Positions 58,473 to 64,000 of a stretch of DNA of 64,000 bases are shown here, piece by piece. A program made the translations under genes and the position numbers. The notes below the pieces were generated by a model, which was not told where the DNA came from, searched no databases, and saw only the letters and a list, made by a program, of their open reading frames with translations. Each line of letters begins with the position of its first letter. The first letter of the stretch is position 1. Source of the DNA: Methylobacterium platani (lineage in GTDB: Bacteria > Pseudomonadota > Alphaproteobacteria > Rhizobiales > Beijerinckiaceae); assembly GCF_001653715.1 (NCBI RefSeq), contig NZ_LWHQ01000008.1:66646-130645 (forward strand). The letters run 5' to 3'.

Positions 58473-60401
58473 ATGCAGCCTGGCGCGGACGGACGATCGG
58501 TCCATCCCTCCTATCGAGCCGACATCGACGGATTGCGCGCCATCGCCGTCCTGGCAGTGGTGTTCTACCATGTCGGCTTCGCGTGGATGCCGGGCGGCTT
58601 CGTCGGGGTCGACGTGTTCTTCGTCATTTCCGGCTACGTCATCACGCGCGGCCTGCTGCGGGAGGCGGAGCACGGCGGCATCTCCCTCGCGGCCTTCTAC
58701 GCCCGGCGGATCCGGCGCATCCTGCCGGCCCTGGTCGCGACCCTGGCGCTCACCTCGCTCGCCGCCTACTGGCTGCTGCTGCCGCCGCAGCTCGAGGATT
58801 ACGCCGGGAGCGCCGTGGCCTCCGCCCTGTCGGTGGCCAACGTCTACTTCTGGCGTTCGTCCGGCTACTTCGATGCGGCGGCGCTCTACCGCCCGCTGCT
58901 GCACACCTGGTCGCTCTCGGTCGAGGAGCAGTTCTACTTCCTGCTGCCGGTCTCGCTGATGCTGGCGATCCGCCTGCGCCTGCGGCCGCTCTGGCTCCCC
59001 GTCGCGCTCGTCGCCCTCGCCTCCTTCGGCCTGAGCCTCTATGCCGGCCGCTTCGCCCCGACGGCGAATTTCTACCTGCTGCCGACCCGGGCCTGGGAGC
59101 TTCTCCTCGGCACCCTGCTGGCGATGCTGCCGCGCGGCGCGGCGGGCGCGCTGCCGCCGGTCGTGCGCGGCGCCGCCGGCCTCGCCGGGCTCGCCTGCAT
59201 CGCGGGTCCGACCCTGCTCTACAGCGACGCGACTCCCTTCCCCGGCCTCGGCGCCGTGCCGCCCTGCCTCGGCGCCGCCCTGCTGATCGGCCTCGGCGAG
59301 GCCCGGGAGGGGAACGCGGCCGCCTGCCTGCTCGCGGCCGCCCCCCTGGTGGCGATCGGGCTGATCTCCTACTCGGCCTATCTCGTCCACTGGCCGCTGA
59401 TCGTGCTCGGCCGGATCGCCCTGATACGGGACTTCGACACGCCCGAGTCGATCGCGGTCATCGGCGCGACGCTCGTCCTCGCCGCCCTCTCCTTCCGGTT
59501 CGTGGAGCGCCCGTTCCGGCGGCCGGCGGCGGGCGCGCGGCTGCGGCCGGTCTACGCCGCCGGCCTCCTCGCCACGCTCGCGACGGTCGGCCTCGGCTGG
59601 GCCGGGGCGGCGAGCGGCGGCCTGCCCGGGCGCTTCCCCGATTTCCGCATCCGGTCGGTCCCGGGCTCCGAGACCTGGAACCACCGCACCTGCTTCCTGT
59701 TCCCCGACCAGAGCTGGCAGGCCTGGGATCAGGCCGCCTGCACCCGCACCGCGGGCAAGGACGGGCTGGTCCTGCTCTGGGGCGACAGCTTCGCGGCCCA
59801 GTACGTGCCCGGCCTGATGCGCCACGCCGACCAGCTGCCCGGCAACCTGCTGCAATACACCGCGGCGGGCTGCCGCCCGACCCTCGGCGTCGCCTCGTAC
59901 GTCGTGCCCCATTGCGGCGCGTTCAACGACAACGCCCTCGCGCTGATCCGCCGCCTCAAGATCCGCGACGTGGTGCTGGCCGGACGCTGGGGCTCGCAGC
60001 GCGACCGCGACATGCCCGCCTTGCTGCACGAGACCATCGCCCGGGTGACCGCCCTCGGGGCCCGCGTCCACGTGATCGGGCAGTCGCCGGAATTCCCGCT
60101 CGATCCCGCCTTCCTCGCCTATCACCAGCGCCACGACCCGCCGGACGAGGCCGGCCGCTGGCACCCGATCGCGGAGCGGGGCATCAACCGGACCCTGTGG
60201 GCGGTCCTGCCCGACACCGCGACCTTCATCGATCCGTTCGCGGCGCTGTGCGAGGGCGGCACCTGTCCCTATGCCCGCGGCGAGACCTTCCTGTACGGCG
60301 ATGCCGGCCACTTCTCCTCGGCCGGGTCGTTGCTCGCGGTCGAGCGGTACCTGGCGGCCGGGATGTTCGCGCCGCCGCGCTCGGCCGCGGCGGCGCCGTG
60401 A
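58473..60401 (+). CDS. OafA/YrhL-type acyltransferase with SGNH domain
   Basis: A 642-residue membrane O-acyltransferase. Residues 1-360 form the acyltransferase-3 domain with about ten helices and the motifs YRADIDGLRAIAVLAVVFYH (active His), GGFVGVDVFFVISGY and LLHTWSLSVEEQFYFL. A C-terminal periplasmic SGNH domain carries LLWGDSFAAQY and the closing DAGHFSSAGS with its Asp-His. Together they move an acetyl group across the membrane to a surface sugar such as O-antigen or exopolysaccharide. The ATG at 58473 has GAGGGG seven bases upstream. No polymer genes are adjacent. Confidence 0.9.
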   Translation: MQPGADGRSVHPSYRADIDGLRAIAVLAVVFYHVGFAWMPGGFVGVDVFFVISGYVITRGLLREAEHGGISLAAFYARRIRRILPALVATLALTSLAAYWLLLPPQLEDYAGSAVASALSVANVYFWRSSGYFDAAALYRPLLHTWSLSVEEQFYFLLPVSLMLAIRLRLRPLWLPVALVALASFGLSLYAGRFAPTANFYLLPTRAWELLLGTLLAMLPRGAAGALPPVVRGAAGLAGLACIAGPTLLYSDATPFPGLGAVPPCLGAALLIGLGEAREGNAAACLLAAAPLVAIGLISYSAYLVHWPLIVLGRIALIRDFDTPESIAVIGATLVLAALSFRFVERPFRRPAAGARLRPVYAAGLLATLATVGLGWAGAASGGLPGRFPDFRIRSVPGSETWNHRTCFLFPDQSWQAWDQAACTRTAGKDGLVLLWGDSFAAQYVPGLMRHADQLPGNLLQYTAAGCRPTLGVASYVVPHCGAFNDNALALIRRLKIRDVVLAGRWGSQRDRDMPALLHETIARVTALGARVHVIGQSPEFPLDPAFLAYHQRHDPPDEAGRWHPIAERGINRTLWAVLPDTATFIDPFAALCEGGTCPYARGETFLYGDAGHFSSAGSLLAVERYLAAGMFAPPRSAAAAP

Positions 60402-60481
60402 GCCTGCGGCGGGTGGCAGGCAGTCCCTCGACGGCCTGCCACCCGCGGCCGCGATCGGTGTAGCGTCGCGTCCTGAACGAT

Positions 60482-60505
60482 GCGCCGCCCCGATGCGGGC
60501 GGCGC
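60482..60505 (+). promoter_or_regulatory. Hairpin in the acyl-CoA dehydrogenase leader
   Basis: GCGCCGCCC (60482-60490) and GGGCGGCGC (60497-60505) form a nine-base stem with a CGATGC loop, ending 18 bases before the start codon at 60524 and just ahead of its GGATGGAG site. It may terminate upstream transcription or modulate translation. Confidence 0.5.
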
Positions 60506-60523
60506 CAGGATGGAGACGCCCGA

Positions 60524-61687
60524 ATGACCGAGACCGACGCCCTCCGGCACCCGGAGATCCGCGAGGAGGTCGCCAAGCTCTGCGCCCGCTTCCCCGACGA
60601 GTACTGGCGCCGCCTCGACGCCGACCGCGCCTATCCGACGGAGTTCGTGAACGCGCTGACCGAATCCGGCTACCTGTCGGTGCTGATCCCCGAGGAATAC
60701 GGCGGCTCCGGCCTGCCGCTCTCGGCGGCCGCGGCGATCCTGGAGGAGGTGCAGCGCTCCGGCTGCAACGGCGCTGCCTGCCACGCCCAGATGTACACGA
60801 TGGGCACGGTGCTGCGGCACGGCACGCCGGCCCAGAAGGAGCGCTACCTGCCGGAGATCGCCGCCGGCCGCCTGCGGCTCCAGGCCTTCGGCGTCACCGA
60901 GCCGACGAGCGGTACCGACACCACGGCGCTCCGCACCACGGCCCGGCGCGAGGGCGACAAGTTCATCGTCAACGGCCAGAAGATCTGGACCAGCCGGGCC
61001 GAGCATTCCGACCTGATGCTGCTGCTCGCCCGCACCACTCCGCGCGACCAGGTGGCGAAGAAGACCGACGGGCTCTCGACTTTCATCGTCGACATGCGCA
61101 CGGTGCTCGGCCGCGGCCTGACCATCCGGCCGATCCGCACGATGATGAACCACAATTCCTGCGAGGTCTTCTTCGACAACATGGAGGTGCCGGCCGAGAA
61201 CCTGGTCGGCGAGGAGGGCAAGGGGTTCCGCTACATCCTCTCGGGCATGAACGCCGAGCGGCTCCTGATCGCCGCCGAGTGCATCGGCGACGCCAAGTGG
61301 TTCATCGCCAAGGCCTCGGCTTACGCCCGCGAGCGCCAGGTCTTCGGCCGGCCGATCGGCCAGAACCAGGGCATCCAGTTCCCGATCGCCAAGGCCTACG
61401 CCAACATGCGCGCCGCCGAGCTGATGGTGCAGGAGGGCCTGCGCCTCTACGAGGCCGGGGCGAACCCGGGTGCGGAGGCCAACATGGCCAAGATGCTCGC
61501 CGCCGACGCCTCGTTCGAGGCGGCCAATGCCTGCATCCAGACCTTCGGCGGGTTCGGCTTCGCCGAGGAATACGACGTCGAGCGCAAGTTCCGCGAGACC
61601 CGGCTCTACCAGGTGGCGCCGATCTCGACGAACCTGATCCTGTCCTACGTCGCCGAGCACGTGCTCGGCATGCCGCGCTCGTATTGA
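60524..61687 (+). CDS. Acyl-CoA dehydrogenase family protein
   Basis: A 387-residue flavoenzyme of full family length. The FAD- and substrate-binding segments are recognisable: LQAFGVTEPTSGTDTTALRT, FIVNGQKIWTSRAEHSDLML, the helical GEEGKGFRYILSGMNAERLL and RQVFGRPIGQNQGIQFPIAKAYANM, and the end QTFGGFGFAEEYDVERKFRETRLYQ. It should oxidise an acyl-CoA at the alpha-beta position and pass electrons to ETF; chain length and branching are not predictable. The short spacer to the hydrolase gene (52 bases, same strand) holds a large stem-loop, so the two may be an operon with control between them. Confidence 0.9.
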   Translation: MTETDALRHPEIREEVAKLCARFPDEYWRRLDADRAYPTEFVNALTESGYLSVLIPEEYGGSGLPLSAAAAILEEVQRSGCNGAACHAQMYTMGTVLRHGTPAQKERYLPEIAAGRLRLQAFGVTEPTSGTDTTALRTTARREGDKFIVNGQKIWTSRAEHSDLMLLLARTTPRDQVAKKTDGLSTFIVDMRTVLGRGLTIRPIRTMMNHNSCEVFFDNMEVPAENLVGEEGKGFRYILSGMNAERLLIAAECIGDAKWFIAKASAYARERQVFGRPIGQNQGIQFPIAKAYANMRAAELMVQEGLRLYEAGANPGAEANMAKMLAADASFEAANACIQTFGGFGFAEEYDVERKFRETRLYQVAPISTNLILSYVAEHVLGMPRSY

Positions 61688-61694
61688 GGACCTC

Positions 61695-61739
61695 GGCCGC
61701 CCCTGGCGCCGGACGCCCGATCCGGCCATAGGGGCGGCC
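61695..61739 (+). promoter_or_regulatory. Large stem-loop ending at the hydrolase start codon
   Basis: GGCCGCCCCT (61695-61704) pairs with AGGGGCGGCC (61730-61739), with an inner stem GCCGGA (61708-61713) and TCCGGC (61721-61726). The right arm contains the purine-rich ribosome binding region and ends one base before the ATG at 61740, so the fold would hide the start. It may also act as the terminator of the dehydrogenase gene. Confidence 0.6.
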
Positions 61740-62447
61740 ATGGCCGTGACTACCGATCTCGCCCCGCTGCTGTTCCTGCCCGGGCTCCTCAACGACGCGG
61801 TGCTGTGGCGCGCGCCCATCGACGCGCTCGCCGACCGGGCCGCCGCGTCGGTGGCGGACCTCACCCTCGACGACAGCGTCGTGGCGATGGCGCGGCGGGC
61901 GCTTGCCGCCGCGCCGCCGCGCTTCGGCCTCGTCGCCCTGTCGATGGGCGGCTACGTCGCCTTCGAGATCCTGCGCCAGGCGCCCGAGCGGGTGACGCGG
62001 CTTGCCCTGTTCGACACCGCCGCCGCGCCGGAGAATGCCGAGCGCGCCGCCACGCGGCGCCAGGGCATGGACCAGCTCAAGGTCGGGCGCTTCGCCGGCG
62101 TCACGACGCGGCTGCTGCCGACGCTCGTCCACGCCTCGCACGTGCACGGACCGGTGGGCGAGGCCGTGAAGGCGATGGCCGAGCGGGTCGGCGGCGCGGC
62201 CTTCCTGCGCCAGCAGCGGGCGATCCTCGACCGGCCGGACAGCCGGCCGCTGCTTCCGGCGATCCGGGTGCCCACCCTGGTGGCGGTCGGCGCCGACGAT
62301 CGGCTGACGCCGCCGGAGCTCGCCCGCGAGATCCACCAGGGCATCGTCGGCTCGCGCCTCGAGGTCCTGCCGGAATGCGGCCACCTGCCGCCGCTGGAGC
62401 GGCCGGCCGAGACGGGCGCGCTGCTGCGGGAATGGCTGGCGGCGTGA
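61740..62447 (+). CDS. Alpha/beta hydrolase
   Basis: A 235-residue alpha/beta-hydrolase fold protein. The oxyanion region is LLFLPGLLND, the nucleophile elbow is LVALSMGGYVAFEILR (Ser in SMGG), and the later VAVGADDRLTPPELA and LPECGHLPPLERP supply the catalytic Asp and His. All three catalytic residues are therefore present. The substrate is unknown; its place after an acyl-CoA dehydrogenase suggests a thioesterase or ester hydrolase role, by inference. It converges with a GST gene, leaving four bases between stops. Confidence 0.85.
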   Translation: MAVTTDLAPLLFLPGLLNDAVLWRAPIDALADRAAASVADLTLDDSVVAMARRALAAAPPRFGLVALSMGGYVAFEILRQAPERVTRLALFDTAAAPENAERAATRRQGMDQLKVGRFAGVTTRLLPTLVHASHVHGPVGEAVKAMAERVGGAAFLRQQRAILDRPDSRPLLPAIRVPTLVAVGADDRLTPPELAREIHQGIVGSRLEVLPECGHLPPLERPAETGALLREWLAA

Positions 62448-62451
62448 GCGG

Positions 62452-63093
62452 TCAGGCCAGCATCGGCTCCAGATCCGGATCGCCCTTCGCCATCGCCCGG
62501 CGATAGGCGGGGCGTTCGCCGATCCGCCGCAGGTAGGCGCGGATCGCCGGATAGGGCGCGAGGTCGATCGGCTGGAACAGCCGCATCGTGGTGAGCGAGA
62601 ACACGCTCATGATGTCGGCCGCGGTGAACTCGTCGCCCGCCAGCCAGGACACCCCGGCGAGCCGCGCCTCGACGAGCGCCATCACCCGGTCGAGCCGCCC
62701 CTGCACCGCGGCCTGCACCGGATGGTCGGGACCCAGGCCGACGCGGCCCACCATCATCAGCCGGCCGACGACCGGCTGCAGGTTCCCGTTGGCGAAGTGG
62801 AACCAGTACAGGAACTCGGCATAGGCGGGATGCTCCGGCCCGGGCCGCAAGCGACCGCCGCCATGCCGGGCGATCAGGTACTCGACGATCGCGGCAGATT
62901 CGGCGAGCACCACGCCGTCATCCTCAACGACCGGCGCGGCCCCGAGCGGGTGCAGGTCGCGCAATTCCGGCGGCGCCAAGATCGTGGCCGGGTCGCGCCG
63001 GTAGCGCCTGAGCTCGTACGGGATCCCGAGTTCCTCGCACAGCCACAGGATGCGCTCGGATTGCGAGCGGCCGAGGTGATGGATCGTCAGCAT
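62452..63093 (-). CDS. Glutathione S-transferase family protein
   Basis: A 213-residue GST with an N-terminal thioredoxin fold (MLTIHHLGRSQSERILWLCEE, with Ser12/14 as candidate catalytic residue) and the glutathione-binding GAAPVVEDDGVVLAESAAIVEYL. The C-terminal helical domain is complete. The HHLGRSQSERILWLCEELG opening is typical of the bacterial GST group near YfcF/GstB. The substrate is unknown. The ATG at 63093 has GGAAGG six bases upstream; a GTG two codons earlier is less likely. Confidence 0.85.
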   Translation of the reverse strand: MLTIHHLGRSQSERILWLCEELGIPYELRRYRRDPATILAPPELRDLHPLGAAPVVEDDGVVLAESAAIVEYLIARHGGGRLRPGPEHPAYAEFLYWFHFANGNLQPVVGRLMMVGRVGLGPDHPVQAAVQGRLDRVMALVEARLAGVSWLAGDEFTAADIMSVFSLTTMRLFQPIDLAPYPAIRAYLRRIGERPAYRRAMAKGDPDLEPMLA

Positions 63094-63166
63094 GGGCACC
63101 TTCCCATCGTCGCGAGCGCCGGCCGCCGGTGTGGATCCGGTCGCAGCCGGCCTTCGCGGATGTCGC

Positions 63167-63460
63167 TCACCGGTTCCCCGCCGCCGGCCCGCCCGCCGTG
63201 CCGCCGGTCCCGGGCGGACCCGCGGTCGGGCTGCCGCCGATCCAGACGCCCGGATTGGTGCCGGGGACGGACGTGCTGCTCGGATTGCCCGGGAGGTTCT
63301 GCGTCGGGCGCGAGGCGGGCGGCTTCGTCCCGGTGCCGGGGCCCGGCGCGCCGACGGCGTCGCTCGGCGGGGGCACCCGGGCGGTCTGGGCCTGGACGGC
63401 GGTCGTCAGGCCGAGGGCGAGAGCGAGCGTGAGGGCGGGCACAAGGGCGGGTCTGGGCAT
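63167..63460 (-). CDS. Small secreted Pro/Gly-rich protein
   Basis: A 97-residue protein with a signal peptide (LVPALTLALALGLTTAVQAQ) and a mature part of about 70 residues dominated by Pro, Gly, Thr and Ser, probably unstructured. Such proteins are frequent in this group but have no assigned function. The ATG at 63460 starts the signal peptide directly; an in-frame upstream ATG adds 20 residues and is unlikely. Confidence 0.55.
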   Translation of the reverse strand: MPRPALVPALTLALALGLTTAVQAQTARVPPPSDAVGAPGPGTGTKPPASRPTQNLPGNPSSTSVPGTNPGVWIGGSPTAGPPGTGGTAGGPAAGNR

Positions 63461-63674
63461 CGGCCTGTCTGTACGAAAGAGATGCGTCGTCAACACCGGG
63501 ACGGCACTCCGGTTCACCAAGCCTCACGGAAAGCATCACTCGCGCAGCTTCATCGCCGTGACTCCGGCCTTACTCTGCGCGACAATCCGGAGCAACCGGA
63601 CAGTCGATCCCGGGTTCGATCGAAAAATCCGCATAGTCGCGAGACCTGGCGACAACAGAAGAACGATCAGAAAA

Positions 63675-63977
63675 ATGTCACGCTCGACAACAACGATATC
63701 GTATGCCGGCGCAATCCTATGCGCGATCTATACTTTGAGCACGACATTCTGCGTTGCGTTAGCGCTTGCAGCGCGAACAGATCCGAAAGGGTCGTTCGCC
63801 TTGTTGCAACTACCCATTGCACCAATGATGATCTTTGTGGACGCCATCGGCATGACCCCGCATCTAAGAGACGTCGGCTGGCTCTCGACCTATGCCCTTC
63901 TCTTTCCGATGAACTTGATCACCCTCTACATCACGGGACACATCATCGGATCAATTTGCGAATACATCTTTGGATAA
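63675..63977 (+). CDS. Small membrane protein in AT-richer DNA
   Basis: A 100-residue protein with three predicted membrane segments (AGAILCAIYTLSTTFCVALAL, LQLPIAPMMIFVDAIG and a longer C-terminal stretch from WLSTYALLFPMNLITLYITG onward). No family is recognised. The codon usage and base composition are clearly lower in GC than the rest of the window from about 63480 to the right edge, which suggests acquired DNA. The ribosome binding site is weak. The frame is open upstream to 63129 but that part does not look like protein. Confidence 0.55.
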   Translation: MSRSTTTISYAGAILCAIYTLSTTFCVALALAARTDPKGSFALLQLPIAPMMIFVDAIGMTPHLRDVGWLSTYALLFPMNLITLYITGHIIGSICEYIFG

Positions 63978-64000
63978 AACCACGGTCCACGACACGAGCT

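Noticed and set aside
1..64000. CRISPR array, prophage, transposon or secretion-system island
   Set aside because: No regularly spaced repeats of CRISPR length, no transposase or integrase, and no phage or secretion genes were found on either strand.

Overview
The window is a chromosomal segment of a very GC-rich alphaproteobacterium, most likely a Methylobacterium or Methylorubrum relative. This is an inference from base composition, the gene families present (UdgX with its linked radical SAM protein, DUF427, DSD1, HisKA_2 kinases with LOV domains, PilZ proteins, OprB porin) and heavy use of GTG/TTG starts and stop-start overlaps. I support 57 protein genes (one cut by the left edge, one a 29-residue candidate), two identical tRNA-Arg genes and one candidate small RNA. 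I see no rRNA, CRISPR array, prophage, transposase or plasmid origin.

Layout. 0-3.1 kb: a cut secreted protein, then the coupled DNA-repair pair of radical SAM protein and UdgX. 3.2-9.4 kb: a four-Cys small protein, a Tat-exported GFOR-like oxidoreductase, a D-threonine-aldolase-like enzyme divergent from a LysR regulator, and an ScsB/DsbD-type thiol transporter. 9.5-16.8 kb: an MFS exporter, a winged-helix protein divergent from a ModE-type regulator, a degenerate L,D-transpeptidase, DUF427, a Crp/Fnr regulator behind a perfect FNR/FixK box, and two convergent single-PAS paralogues. 17-21.7 kb: a DUF2254 membrane protein, a small PilZ-like protein, and a coupled polysaccharide deacetylase / L,D-transpeptidase pair.

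22.1-27.4 kb is the most distinctive locus: four genes joined by overlapping stop/start codons, encoding a split transketolase, an epimerase fused to a polyprenol-phosphate glycosyltransferase, and a GT-C-like membrane protein. I infer that it makes a lipid-linked sugar and transfers it outside the membrane. A dense cluster of inverted repeats, two methyltransferases and the tandem tRNA-Arg genes follow.

30-44.6 kb is mostly housekeeping and accessory metabolism: aldehyde dehydrogenase, double PilZ protein, DoxX, HerA-like ATPase, GST, an SsuA-like binding protein without its transporter, a TadD-like TPR lipoprotein, leucyl aminopeptidase, EcsC, AmpG, and a LOV histidine kinase coupled to a response regulator. 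44.6-45.7 kb is an AT-richer island with a NUDIX gene and a tiny well-formed ORF. 45.8-64 kb holds mutS, maeB, a metallophosphatase, a GGDEF-EAL protein, a FAH-family enzyme, an apparent two-barrel outer-membrane protein, an OafA-type acyltransferase, an acyl-CoA dehydrogenase, an alpha/beta hydrolase, a second GST and two small envelope proteins, the last again AT-rich.

Most regulatory calls are inverted repeats read by eye; their positions are direct observations, their functions are inference.
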